From: Treponema sp.
GTDB lineage: Bacteria; Spirochaetota; Spirochaetia; Treponematales; Breznakiellaceae
Length of the DNA: 64,000 nt
Assembly: GCA_009781635.1 (NCBI GenBank)
Contig: WQXU01000007.1
Span: 1-64,000, forward strand
Reading direction: 5' to 3'
The notes under the pieces are model-generated. The model saw only the letters and a list, made by a program, of their open reading frames with translations, had not been told where the DNA came from and did no database searches. This document shows positions 20,448 through 30,385 of the stretch, one piece after another. Position numbers and translations under genes: made by a program. Every line of letters starts with the position of its first letter. Position 1 is the first letter of the stretch.

Positions 20448-20867
20448 TCAGGCCTTCCTGCAATGATTGCAGCCCAGCACATGCATGTGATTCTTCTTGT
20501 TCGGACGGTCAAACATGCGAGCAACAAGATAATCATTAACGGACATTTTATGTTTGCAAATCGGACAGCAGCGGGGAAGATCATTTTCCAGACAGCTGTA
20601 ACAGCCTTTGACATGAACAAGGTAATCCTTACCCCTTACGCCTGTTGCATAGGCAATCGTTTTTACAAGTTCGCCCCTCAGCATTACAATGGAACAAACA
20701 GGGCAAATTTGAGGATCGCCTGGCCTTCCTCTGATGCTTCCCTTTCTTTTGCTCCACGGAAGATACGGATAAACGGGTGACATCGGCCCGAAAAACAGCC
20801 AATGACCCACCCAAATAAAAATCATGCCGCAGATAATAAGAAAGAAAATTTGTATGAAATCTCCCAT
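20448..20867 (-). CDS. Conserved membrane-anchored protein with cysteine-rich (zinc-ribbon-like) pairs
   Basis: N-terminal TM; CPVC...CYSC...CPIC...CNHC. Confidence 0.65.
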   Translation of the reverse strand: MGDFIQIFFLIICGMIFIWVGHWLFFGPMSPVYPYLPWSKRKGSIRGRPGDPQICPVCSIVMLRGELVKTIAYATGVRGKDYLVHVKGCYSCLENDLPRCCPICKHKMSVNDYLVARMFDRPNKKNHMHVLGCNHCRKA

Positions 20868-20930
20868 AAGGCCTTATTCTATGCCATGACCTCTTGCATT
20901 GCTAGTGGTCATGGAGTGTATAATTCCTGC

Positions 20931-21644
20931 ATGGCAGCGCTTTATATCATCGCTACACCCATAGGAAACCTGGGAGACATAAGTTTCCGCGCAATAGAGA
21001 CACTAAAAAGCGCCGATCTTGTGGCATGCGAAGATACCCGCCGCACCTTAAAACTCCTTTCTCATTTCGGGATACGCGTAAAAATGCTTTCGTGCCGTTC
21101 CCAGAACGAGGAATATGCGGCGGAAAAAGTGATTGATGCGCTAAACAAAGGGCAAACTGTGGCCTATGCAAGCGATGCCGGCACGCCAGCCTTAAGCGAT
21201 CCCGGTGCGGCGCTTGTAAGGGCAGCTTCGCAGGCAGGACACGATGTAATTCCCATCCCCGGGCCCTCGGCCTTCGCTGCTCTTTTAAGCATTGCAGGCG
21301 GCAGGGACAAAACAGTCATTTTTGAAGGGTTTTTGTCCCCAAAACCCGGGCGAAGAAAGAGCCGCCTGCGTGAACTTATGGCAATGGAGGCCGCCTGCGT
21401 ACTTTATGAGTCGCCTTTCAGGGTTCTAAAGCTGCTGACAGACATTGCCGAAATTGACAGTGAACGTTATACTTGTGTCGGACGTGAGATGACAAAGGTT
21501 CACGAGGAATATTTACGGGGCTCTGCGGCGGAAATACTGGAAAAATTGAGCCAAAAAAAAGGCGCTAAAACCGCAAATTCGGATGTTTCCGGCGCACAAT
21601 TGGGTGAATTTTCTTTGTATATATCTGGCAAATATTTAAAATAG
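20931..21644 (+). CDS. rsmI: 16S rRNA (cytidine-2'-O)-methyltransferase RsmI
   Basis: LYIIATPIGNLGDISFRAIETLKSADLVACEDTRRT; YASDAGTPALSDPG; PGPSAFAALLSIAG. Confidence 0.96.
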   Translation: MAALYIIATPIGNLGDISFRAIETLKSADLVACEDTRRTLKLLSHFGIRVKMLSCRSQNEEYAAEKVIDALNKGQTVAYASDAGTPALSDPGAALVRAASQAGHDVIPIPGPSAFAALLSIAGGRDKTVIFEGFLSPKPGRRKSRLRELMAMEAACVLYESPFRVLKLLTDIAEIDSERYTCVGREMTKVHEEYLRGSAAEILEKLSQKKGAKTANSDVSGAQLGEFSLYISGKYLK

Positions 21645-21648
21645 CTGG

Positions 21649-21676
21649 TAAACTTATAGTAGATAGTTGCCGATAA
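21649..21676 (+). promoter_or_regulatory. Sigma-28-type flagellar promoter TAAA-N16-GCCGATAA
   Basis: TAAA 21649-21652, GCCGATAA 21669-21676, 23 bp before the flgM ATG. Confidence 0.8.
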
Positions 21677-21699
21677 TAGGGTATAGGTAGGGTAAGGTT

Positions 21700-21984
21700 A
21701 TGACAGTAAACAGAATAGGTCATGTAGAACCCATTCTTTCCGGAAAGAGGCCCGGGAGGAGTGAACAGGTGGGGGGGAACGACAAGGCCGATACTATCAA
21801 TCTTTCCGCGCAAGCGATGGAAAAGGCTGAGAGGTATCAGGTTTTAGAACTTATTAAATCCGCCCCGGAACTGGAAGAGGCCCGGATTATTGAGCTCAGG
21901 CAGAAAATTGAGGATCCTTCATATATAAATGAAAAGGTCGTCAATGCAACAGCAGACAATATTGTCAATGCCTGGTTCGCATAG
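21700..21984 (+). CDS. flgM: Anti-sigma-28 factor FlgM
   Basis: DTINLSAQAMEKAERYQVLELIKSAPELEEARIIELRQKIEDPSYINEKVVNATADNIV; preceded by sigma-28-type promoter. Confidence 0.85.
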   Translation: MTVNRIGHVEPILSGKRPGRSEQVGGNDKADTINLSAQAMEKAERYQVLELIKSAPELEEARIIELRQKIEDPSYINEKVVNATADNIVNAWFA

Positions 21985-22021
21985 CGAGCTGAGCTTGACA
22001 GGATTTTAATAAGTACAGTTT

Positions 22022-22059
22022 AGGCGCCTGACCACATGGTGGTTAGACGCCTTTTTTTA
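22022..22059 (+). terminator. Rho-independent terminator after flgM
   Basis: aggcgcctgaccac-atg-gtggttagacgcct followed by a T tract. Confidence 0.85.
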
Positions 22060-22079
22060 TTGCACATAACAGAGGTTGT

Positions 22080-23210
22080 ATGGATATTTCATTTAAATTT
22101 GATCCTGAAGTTCTCATCGGAGCGGATACCCTAAGCATGGCCGGAACCATAGCCAGCCGTCATGGATCGAGGATTATGGTTGCTGCGGATCACGATTTGG
22201 AGGCGCAGACTGTAAACCGTTTAAAGGAAATCCTGGAAGACTCCGGTATAAAAGCGATTGTGTTTGACGGTATAGACAATTCCGCTTCTGCGGAAATGGC
22301 GAATAACATTGTGGAACTTGCCCGCGCGGCGCATTGTGATGCGATCATTGGTTTTGGAAATGAAAAAACGCAGATTATTGCGCGTATGGCGGCAATCATG
22401 GCGCCGATGAGAATTACAGCATTCGAACTTTTAGACGGCCGTATTTTTCATAAAAAGTTTATGCCCCTGCTTTCCATTCCTACAGAAGGCATGAGCGCTT
22501 TTTCGATGACAAACTATTTTATCACCCCGGATCCACGCAGCAGACTGATAAAATCAGTTCCATCGCCTGACGGCCTTTACTCCGCAGTTATTATAGACAG
22601 TAATTTGTTTAAGTTTCTTTCTGAAACGCGCGCAGCTTCGCATATTTTTGAAAATTTTTTCAATGCTGTTGAGGCTTACTGCTCAACAAGGGCAAGTTTT
22701 CTCTCCGACACATTGCTGGAAAAAGCAATAAGCATTTATGCAAGACTGTTAAAGACAGGTAACGCAGGCGGCTTTAATTCAGAACTTTTCGCGCAGGCAA
22801 ATTTTCTTTCTTCTCTTGGCTCCGGCGCAAGTTCGCCGGGAGCGGGCAGCGCTCTTTCCGCCGCAATTACTGCGCGCACTCCTGTTGCAAAGCCGCTGTG
22901 TTCTGCCGCTCTTTTCCCGCAATTGGCAGAGAGGCTTGCAGGTACACGCCCGGAAAAAATGGCGCGCGTTGCAGCGCTTTTGGGCGCTCCAAAAGCCGCA
23001 TCTGTAGCGGAAGGCGCTGCTTCTGCGTTAAACGCCATTCGCCAGACAATGACTGCGCATAAGGTACCTTCTAATTTAAAGGAATACAATATTCAATTAG
23101 ATCGCATAACAGCAGCAGCCGAAGCTGCCCGCAGCCTGGATTTAACAGCAAACTCCCCCTGGACAGTATCGGAAGAAGAAATCTTTAAGATATTAAAAGA
23201 AGTGCTTTAG
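22080..23210 (+). CDS. Divergent iron-containing alcohol dehydrogenase-fold protein, possibly catalytically inactive
   Basis: Fe-ADH-like layout (DHDLEAQTVNRLKEILEDSGIKAIVFDG...CDAIIGFGNEKT...LLSIPTEGMSAFSMTNYFI) without recognisable metal-binding His residues. Confidence 0.5.
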   Translation: MDISFKFDPEVLIGADTLSMAGTIASRHGSRIMVAADHDLEAQTVNRLKEILEDSGIKAIVFDGIDNSASAEMANNIVELARAAHCDAIIGFGNEKTQIIARMAAIMAPMRITAFELLDGRIFHKKFMPLLSIPTEGMSAFSMTNYFITPDPRSRLIKSVPSPDGLYSAVIIDSNLFKFLSETRAASHIFENFFNAVEAYCSTRASFLSDTLLEKAISIYARLLKTGNAGGFNSELFAQANFLSSLGSGASSPGAGSALSAAITARTPVAKPLCSAALFPQLAERLAGTRPEKMARVAALLGAPKAASVAEGAASALNAIRQTMTAHKVPSNLKEYNIQLDRITAAAEAARSLDLTANSPWTVSEEEIFKILKEVL

Positions 23211-23234
23211 TGTCCTGTAGGGGGCCTGCTTTCT

Positions 23235-23942
23235 TTACCATTCTTTCGGTTTATTATCCGGCGCAGTGATATTAAATGTTTCTCCGGAAGGTTCTATTAA
23301 AAAAAGCCCTTGTTTTAACACATATTTTTTAACATCATCTGACACGACAACGCCTGCAACCGCTCCCAGAAAAGTTCTTTTATCACCGTGTAAATCGGCA
23401 TATGCACGCATTTTTATAAGACGCTCAATATGATCTTTTACATCTTCTGCGGTTAGTTTGGTTTTTATTTCTACCATCATGGCTTTTTCGCCATTCTGCA
23501 AAAGAACATCAATTTCAAAGAAAATATCGTTGTCATGATCTTTTATGCTAAAACCGTCACTGCTTTGAAGAAAGTTAAACCCAAACTCTTTAAATTTATC
23601 CTGTAAACCGGGCGCAATCATATGTTCAACCACTTCGCCGAAACGTTTTGTTAAATCTCCGAATCGCCTGTTATAATCCTTTATCTGCTGATCTGTTTCT
23701 TTCTGTTGCTGGGCATTTTCTCTCTGTAGTTGGGAAGTTTCACTTTGTAGTTGAGCGGTTTCCCTATGCAGTCGGGCAGTTTCTTTTGTTATTTCTTTTA
23801 TCTGCCGGTCTGTTTCTTTTGTTATTTCTTTTACAATCTGGGCAATTTCCTTTTGCTGTTCCCGGTTTTCCATTAAAGCTGCCCATACTTGCTCAAAATC
23901 TAGACCTCTGGGGTATGTTAATTGTGTTTGCGCATTTCCCAT
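23235..23942 (-). CDS. Coiled-coil protein with PD-(D/E)XK nuclease-like domain (DUF3782-like)
   Basis: Repeated Q(I/L)xxET heptads then FFEIDVLLQNGEKAMMVEIKTKL (D...ExK). Confidence 0.65.
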   Translation of the reverse strand: MGNAQTQLTYPRGLDFEQVWAALMENREQQKEIAQIVKEITKETDRQIKEITKETARLHRETAQLQSETSQLQRENAQQQKETDQQIKDYNRRFGDLTKRFGEVVEHMIAPGLQDKFKEFGFNFLQSSDGFSIKDHDNDIFFEIDVLLQNGEKAMMVEIKTKLTAEDVKDHIERLIKMRAYADLHGDKRTFLGAVAGVVVSDDVKKYVLKQGLFLIEPSGETFNITAPDNKPKEW

Positions 23943-24058
23943 TTAAAACTCCTGTATTTTAACTATACAATTATTTAGGATTTTTTCAATTATTATAAGC
24001 AAGAGATAAACCAATATTTCTTATATACGTTACAAAAAATAAATGATGATTAATTTAA

Positions 24059-25708
24059 TCAATATCCGTCAGACATGGCGCGGTTTTGATCGCGCTGGTA
24101 AAGTTCCTGGTATACAAAGCTGCGGTTTTTAAGTCTTTCCTTAACTTCCTGGGTAAAGGGCATGTGGCGCCAGAAGGTGCCCCGGACATCTTTGTCAAGT
24201 TTTTGTATACCCTCGGCTTCTTTTGTCATCCACATGATATAGTCACGGATAAAATATTCTTTAATATCACCTTTCAATTTATTGGACTGGAACCACTGGT
24301 AGTAATGTCCTGTAAGCCCTTCTTCCATCCAGTAGAAGGACGCTTTCTCCTTTGCTACCTGCCAGCGAAGATCTGCAACCGCTGTAAGAATGGCAAGGTA
24401 TAAATTTCTTGGATACATCGGAACAACAATGCGCCCGCGGCTTGTTGCGCGGTTAAAGCGATCAAAGGGTTCCCAGCAAAAACCCATATCGCCGTAGGTG
24501 GGTATTAACAAAACAAAGGGAGCTATTCTGTTTAACCTGTTTTTATATATGCGGCAGAACGCTTCTTTATCGATGCTTTCTATCCTTGCAAGCATGGAAA
24601 TAACGTTTTCGCGCAGGCCTACTTCATTTGGAGTACTGTGAAAGTATTCGGCCATAAGCACCGGAAAGTGATTTCCCTGCCGCCCGACTGTCATTTTTGC
24701 CATTTGACGGATGGTATCAAACTCGGTATCCAGCGCTCCTATGTCAACTGTAACCGAGCCGCCTTCGGCTTCAAGTTTTTCCTGCAAGTGATGTACGTCA
24801 GCTTCGGCGCCTGAAAAATCCTTTATGCTTAACTGCAGTTCATGATCATTTTTAAGCAGCTGCTTTAACAGGTTTTGAACTTCATTTATTGACGCTTTTT
24901 GACTTTCAGAAAAGCAATCACTCAAATCATTTAGTTCAGGTAAAGGGATGCGTTCAAATATTCCGTTCATTCTGTCACGTATTATTTTTTCAATTTCGTA
25001 GCGCTCTCTGTCTTTTGCTTTTAGTATTGATCTTGAGCCGTCAAGCTTTCCCTGGGCTTTTTCCAGCAGCGCCTGTAATTTAGTCTGAGCGCTTCCCCTG
25101 ACTACTCTTACTTCATCCGTACTGGACGGGCGCATTTTTGACGTACCAACTCCATGAAGCCATTCATCTATGTAATAAACGGGCTGATCCAGTGTGTTAT
25201 CATCAACAACCTTGCTGAAAAAATCCCTTGTCTCTGCGCTGATAAACGAAGGATGCAGTATACCGAAACGAAGAAGATATTTTTTAGGTGGCGGCAGTCT
25301 TCCGGCGGATTTCCGCCCAACATTTAAAAGGAACTCCCAAAAGGGTGACATAAACTGCTGACGAAATACGCTGCGATCTTTTGGATCTTTGGCTGTAAGA
25401 TATTTTTGTAAAATACTATGCACTCTTTGCGCAATATCACCTTCGTTGGAAAGAGCAGTTTTATAGTAATTTGGATCGTTATAAAAATTATGACCTTTTT
25501 CTTCAAGGCGCTTTGTTACCTGCGGAAATCCGGAAGTTGTAAGATCAACTTCTCCCCCCGAGGCGCTTGATATATCTGAAAAATCATTTTGATTTTTATC
25601 GCCGAAAATATCGCTGAAATCCGGAAGCGGCCCGCTCCCGGAGCCTGCGGTACCCAATAAAGCGGCAAGTTCAGGATCCATATCTCCGTGCAATGCTTTT
25701 TCAGCCAT
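24059..25708 (-). CDS. Conserved hypothetical protein, probably spirochaete-restricted
   Basis: Long intact ORF with non-random composition; no family recognised. Confidence 0.6.
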   Translation of the reverse strand: MAEKALHGDMDPELAALLGTAGSGSGPLPDFSDIFGDKNQNDFSDISSASGGEVDLTTSGFPQVTKRLEEKGHNFYNDPNYYKTALSNEGDIAQRVHSILQKYLTAKDPKDRSVFRQQFMSPFWEFLLNVGRKSAGRLPPPKKYLLRFGILHPSFISAETRDFFSKVVDDNTLDQPVYYIDEWLHGVGTSKMRPSSTDEVRVVRGSAQTKLQALLEKAQGKLDGSRSILKAKDRERYEIEKIIRDRMNGIFERIPLPELNDLSDCFSESQKASINEVQNLLKQLLKNDHELQLSIKDFSGAEADVHHLQEKLEAEGGSVTVDIGALDTEFDTIRQMAKMTVGRQGNHFPVLMAEYFHSTPNEVGLRENVISMLARIESIDKEAFCRIYKNRLNRIAPFVLLIPTYGDMGFCWEPFDRFNRATSRGRIVVPMYPRNLYLAILTAVADLRWQVAKEKASFYWMEEGLTGHYYQWFQSNKLKGDIKEYFIRDYIMWMTKEAEGIQKLDKDVRGTFWRHMPFTQEVKERLKNRSFVYQELYQRDQNRAMSDGY

Positions 25709-25758
25709 AAACTAATGTTAATTCTTTTTATTCACGCTGTCAATTGCAAAAAAATGTT

Positions 25759-27540
25759 TTAAATTAATGCGTCTAAATCAAACTCGCCTGCAGTACAGGG
25801 AACTGTCACGCCCCAATTTTCCAGCACTTCCGGATGAAGTTCGCCGAAAACACCAACAGGTTTTTCCTTGTAAATAATGACAGCCGCTCTTCCGGGAATA
25901 AAGCGCGGGTCCTGTGATTCCGCCAGATCGTATTCGCGCGAAAGATAATAAAACAGCGTTTGCAGTTCCGCAGCGGCTGTATTAAAATTTGCATCGGTTC
26001 CTGCGTGCAAAAAGCCTGCAAACTGACGTGTTTCGCTTTGGTAATTTTGCGAGCCGTCAATCCAGGCAACTTTTCCAACCTCAAATATTTTGTGAGGGTA
26101 TACCGAGCGTCCGGAGATCGATTCGCTTATCATAAGCGAGGCTATCACAGTATCGCGTACATATTCATAATTTTCTGTCATCGGGTTAAAGATGCGGATG
26201 ATTTTTTCGCCGCCGGAGTGCATGTTATCTACAAGGTCTTTGCGGGAGCCAAGATAATTGTATATCATTTCCTGATAACCCATTCCGACAAGATGCTCCT
26301 TAACCTGTCTTGAAAAAAGAGTGATGGGAAGAAGCCGTCCTACAGTGGAATCCGACGGGCGCTCCGGTTTAAAAGAGCCAAGAGAGCGGCCTATCATTAT
26401 ATCCTCTGCGACATCTGCGGCATGAAGAAAATCGTTGCGGTACTCCGGCGGATATGCGCGCACTCCCTCTCCCTTATCTGTCTGGCCTCTCTCTGCATCG
26501 CGGGTAATCTCCGCTTTTACGCCCATGCGCGCAAGAGCCTTGATGCATTCATCTGCATTTAATTTTTCACCAAGAAATCTTTCTACCCTGTAAAGCGAAC
26601 AGAAAACCGGCTCCTGGAAGTAATAAGGGGTAACAATGTTTTTGCCAAAGGGCGTATCAAAGTCATATTCAATTTCGACAGGTTCAATTTTAAAACCGTT
26701 ATCAGCCAGATCGCATGCAACTATCGAGGCTGCCAGTGTGATTAAGGGAAGATCTGTGCCTGTAATCTCTACAAAGACTTCGCTGTCGCCGATCTGCACC
26801 GAGCCTAAATCACTTGAATTTATGATTGGCGGATAAGAGAGAATCTTTCCTTCCGAATCTGTAAGAAGCGGATGAATTGCCTCATGTTCCTGAATGAAGG
26901 CAAACTCCTTTCCCTTCGGGTGCTGTTTAAGGATTTCTCTTAAGGTAAGATTTCCTTCCCATTGAAGAGGTTCAAAGGAAACAGAATCGGGATCCGCGCC
27001 CTTGTATATTATTGGCCATTTAATGCCAGAGGCAAGGCGGTAAATTCCCATCGACATGCTGCGCCGTTTTCTTCCGAAATTCCAGGCAAGCTTTTCCTGT
27101 GTCTGGATTATATCGCGAAGCATGGGGTCTGTTATTGTTTTGCCGTCTGACAGGCGCGCAATAAATCCTGTAAGATAGGGTCTTACCTGTTTTACGCTTG
27201 CTTCTACTTTAACTTTGCAATCTGCTTTTTTTACATCACCCGGACGTGAAAAAAAGGAATACTCCGGTATTTTGCCGCCATCATATATCCGAAGCTGACG
27301 GGCGCAGCCTGCAGTTCCCCAAAGATCAGGGCGGTTTGTATCATTTAATTCAATTTTGAGTGTTCTTTCTGTATCCGGCCCGCTGTCTGCAGACCAGATT
27401 TCCGAATCCAGCTCGGCTTTTGCGCATGTAAGAGCCTCTTCAAATTCATCCCTGCTTTTCCAGCGGCTTTTTCCGTCCGGACAGCCTGCAAGAGTATAAA
27501 AAACCTGCTCGTTTACTTCAATTTTTGGCATATACGGCAT
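25759..27540 (-). CDS. pheT: Phenylalanyl-tRNA synthetase beta subunit (archaeal/spirochaetal type)
   Basis: MPKIEVNEQVFYTLAG; LNDTNRPDLWGTAGCARQLRIY; FEVGKVAWIDGS; GELHPEVLENWGV. Confidence 0.93.
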   Translation of the reverse strand: MPYMPKIEVNEQVFYTLAGCPDGKSRWKSRDEFEEALTCAKAELDSEIWSADSGPDTERTLKIELNDTNRPDLWGTAGCARQLRIYDGGKIPEYSFFSRPGDVKKADCKVKVEASVKQVRPYLTGFIARLSDGKTITDPMLRDIIQTQEKLAWNFGRKRRSMSMGIYRLASGIKWPIIYKGADPDSVSFEPLQWEGNLTLREILKQHPKGKEFAFIQEHEAIHPLLTDSEGKILSYPPIINSSDLGSVQIGDSEVFVEITGTDLPLITLAASIVACDLADNGFKIEPVEIEYDFDTPFGKNIVTPYYFQEPVFCSLYRVERFLGEKLNADECIKALARMGVKAEITRDAERGQTDKGEGVRAYPPEYRNDFLHAADVAEDIMIGRSLGSFKPERPSDSTVGRLLPITLFSRQVKEHLVGMGYQEMIYNYLGSRKDLVDNMHSGGEKIIRIFNPMTENYEYVRDTVIASLMISESISGRSVYPHKIFEVGKVAWIDGSQNYQSETRQFAGFLHAGTDANFNTAAAELQTLFYYLSREYDLAESQDPRFIPGRAAVIIYKEKPVGVFGELHPEVLENWGVTVPCTAGEFDLDALI

Positions 27541-27657
27541 TATATTGATTTATTATGCGCATGAAAAGGTGTCTCTTTAAGTTTATCCTCTTGCCAAAAA
27601 TTGATTGTATCTGTCATAATAAAAATAATTAATTTTAATTTTTTACGGAGGAAAAAA

Positions 27658-28770
27658 ATGAAGAAAATTACAGCTATTCTATTAGTCCTTGTACTTGCTT
27701 CCTTAATGGTAGTAAGCTGCGGCGGCAGCGGTGCAACATTGATTGGTATTGCCATGCCGGAAACCCACGTATTACGCTGGGTAAAAGATGGTAATTCACT
27801 CAAGGAAGAAGCTGAAAACCTCGGATATCGCGCAGAACTGCAGTTCGGCGATGCAAATCAGGGCACACAGAATCAGCAAATTCAGAGCTTCCTTACCCAG
27901 GGAGCAAAAGCGCTTATCGTTGGTTGTATCAATGACGGCGTAGCTCCGGTTATTGCAGAGGCCGGACGTGAAGGCGTAGTAGTCATTGCCTATGACCGTA
28001 TCATTCCCAATTCAGGCGATTATGATTATTACATCACCTTTAACAATTTCAAGGTTGGTGTTCTCCAGGCAGAAAGCATTGTAGCAGGCCTGAATCTCAG
28101 AGCCGCTTCAGCAGCAGCGCCGAAATACATCACATTGTTTGCGGGCTCTCCCACAGACGGCAATGCGTTCTTCTTCTTTGACGGCGCAATGAGCGTATTG
28201 AATCCCTTCATCGACAACGGATCACTTGTTGTTGTAGGCCCCTATCCCAAAACATCCGCTGACAGGGCAAACTTCCAGAGAATTGCAACAGAAAACTGGC
28301 AGGCTCCTATCGCCAAGACCCGCATGGAAAACCTTCTTAGCAACGATGCACGCAACTACACTTTAGATGCAGTACTGGCCCCCAATGATACATTGGCCCG
28401 CGCCATCATCGAAGCGTTAAAAGCCGATGCTAAATACCGCGGCAACCTGCCTGTAGTAACCGGCCAGGATGCGGAATTTGCATCAGCATTATCAATCAAA
28501 AACGGCGAGCAGTACAGCACAGTGTTTAAAGACACAGCAAAACTTGCAGAAGCCGCAGTCATTCTTGCTGATCAGGCTCTTAAAGGCCAGCCCATCAATA
28601 TCCCCGGCGCAGTTCTTGCCTCCGGCGATCTCAGGGAAATCGGCAACACAGGCGTAAAATATGTTCAGGCATTCCTTTTAGATCCAATTCTTATTACAAG
28701 AGACAATCTCGATGTACCGGTAGAAGCAGGATTTTATGAAAGACATGAAGGCGTTCAGTTGTTGAATTAG
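27658..28770 (+). CDS. Sugar ABC transporter substrate-binding lipoprotein (ChvE-like)
   Basis: Lipobox MVVSC; IGIAMPETHVLRWVKDG; VVVIAYDRIIPNSGDYDYYITFNNFKVGVLQA. Confidence 0.92.
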   Translation: MKKITAILLVLVLASLMVVSCGGSGATLIGIAMPETHVLRWVKDGNSLKEEAENLGYRAELQFGDANQGTQNQQIQSFLTQGAKALIVGCINDGVAPVIAEAGREGVVVIAYDRIIPNSGDYDYYITFNNFKVGVLQAESIVAGLNLRAASAAAPKYITLFAGSPTDGNAFFFFDGAMSVLNPFIDNGSLVVVGPYPKTSADRANFQRIATENWQAPIAKTRMENLLSNDARNYTLDAVLAPNDTLARAIIEALKADAKYRGNLPVVTGQDAEFASALSIKNGEQYSTVFKDTAKLAEAAVILADQALKGQPINIPGAVLASGDLREIGNTGVKYVQAFLLDPILITRDNLDVPVEAGFYERHEGVQLLN

Positions 28771-28782
28771 TTTGATTTATTG

Positions 28783-28813
28783 CCCGGCTGTCCTTTGCAG
28801 CCGGGTATTTTTT
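28783..28813 (+). terminator. Intercistronic hairpin/attenuator between sugar-binding protein and ATPase genes
   Basis: CCCGGCTG-tcctttg-CAGCCGGG followed by tattttttat. Confidence 0.7.
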
Positions 28814-28842
28814 ATTTAAAAAACCTCTGCTCCGGAGGATTT

Positions 28843-30366
28843 ATGAGCGAATACATACTTGATATTGAAAATCTGACAAAGGAATTCCCGGGTGTAAGGG
28901 CTCTTGAAAATGTAAGTTTAAAAATTAAAAAAGGCGAAATCCATTCTTTATGCGGAGAGAACGGCGCAGGAAAATCAACATTGATGAGCTGTATCTCCGG
29001 CGTTTATCCAAGAAACAGTTACGAAGGCAAGGTATTATACAAGGGACGCGAAACAAATTATAACAGCGTCAAGGACAGCGAAAACGAAGGTCTTGCCATT
29101 ATCCATCAGGAGCTGGCGCTCAGCCCCTATCTGTCAATTTATGAAAATATTTTCCTTGGCCACATGGAAACCAAATTTGGAATAATTAACTGGAATAAAT
29201 ATATAAAAGAATCAAAGAAGTATCTTGATATTGTCGGCCTTAATGAAGCGCCGCAAACTGTCGTAAGTAAACTTGGCGTGGGAAAACAGCAATTGGTGGA
29301 AATTGCCCGCGCCTTGTCAAAAAAAACAGAGCTGCTCATTCTTGATGAACCTACATCGTCCCTTAATGATGATGAGAGTGAAAAGCTGCTCGATCTGATA
29401 ATTGAATTTAAAAACCAGGGTATTACCTCGGTTATAATTTCACATAAATTAAATGAAGTGCTGAAAGTTGCAGATACTGTAACCATTCTTCGTGACGGTA
29501 AATCCATCAGCACCTATGATGTAAAAAATGACAAGCTGACAGAAGAAATGATAATCAAGGACATGGTAGGGCGCGATTTAACACAGCGTTTCCCGGAGAG
29601 AAAATCATCGCCCGGCGAAACTGTAATGGAAGTAAAAAACTGGACTGTTTATCACCCGGACTATCATTCTATAAAAGTTGTGGATAATATATCTTTTCAC
29701 TTGCGCAAAGGCGAAATACTTGCATTCTGCGGCCCTATGGGTGCAGGACGCACTGAATTAATGATGAGCCTTTTCGGAAACTCTTATGGTTTTAAGAGTG
29801 AGGGAGATTTGTTTATAAACGGAAAAGCGTACAAGTTTAATAGTCCGCATGCCGCTATAGCTTCAGGGCTTGGTTATATTTCCGAAGACCGCAAAAGTCT
29901 TGGGCTTGTCTTAATTCAGGATATAAAAACCAATATTGCATATTCAAGTCTTGGCAGAATTTCCAAATACGGAATTGTAAACAGCCAAAAAGAAATAACA
30001 GAAGCGGAACATTACAGAAATGAATTAAAAATAAGAACTCCTTCCATTAATCAGATTGTCCGTAACCTTTCAGGCGGAAATCAGCAGAAGGTTGTTGTAA
30101 GCAAGTCATTGATGGCAGATCCCGACATATTGATAGTAGATGAGCCGACCCGCGGTATTGATGTAGGCGCTAAAACGGAAATCTACGGAATTATGAACGA
30201 CATGATTGCAAACGGAAAAAGCATTATTATGATTAGCTCAGAACTTCCGGAAGCGCTTGGCATGGCGGACAGGATATATGTTATGAACGAAGGAAAAATA
30301 AAAGGGGAGCTTGCAAAAGAAGAAGCTACCCAGGAAAAAATAATGCATCTTGCGTTAGTTGGATAA
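28843..30366 (+). CDS. gguA: Multiple-sugar ABC transporter ATP-binding protein
   Basis: Two ABC cassettes (GENGAGKST; LGVGKQQLVEIARAL; LSGGNQQKVVVSKSL); RBS ggagg before ATG 28843. Confidence 0.93.
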   Translation: MSEYILDIENLTKEFPGVRALENVSLKIKKGEIHSLCGENGAGKSTLMSCISGVYPRNSYEGKVLYKGRETNYNSVKDSENEGLAIIHQELALSPYLSIYENIFLGHMETKFGIINWNKYIKESKKYLDIVGLNEAPQTVVSKLGVGKQQLVEIARALSKKTELLILDEPTSSLNDDESEKLLDLIIEFKNQGITSVIISHKLNEVLKVADTVTILRDGKSISTYDVKNDKLTEEMIIKDMVGRDLTQRFPERKSSPGETVMEVKNWTVYHPDYHSIKVVDNISFHLRKGEILAFCGPMGAGRTELMMSLFGNSYGFKSEGDLFINGKAYKFNSPHAAIASGLGYISEDRKSLGLVLIQDIKTNIAYSSLGRISKYGIVNSQKEITEAEHYRNELKIRTPSINQIVRNLSGGNQQKVVVSKSLMADPDILIVDEPTRGIDVGAKTEIYGIMNDMIANGKSIIMISSELPEALGMADRIYVMNEGKIKGELAKEEATQEKIMHLALVG

Positions 30367-30385
30367 GGTAATTAAGGAGAGATAA

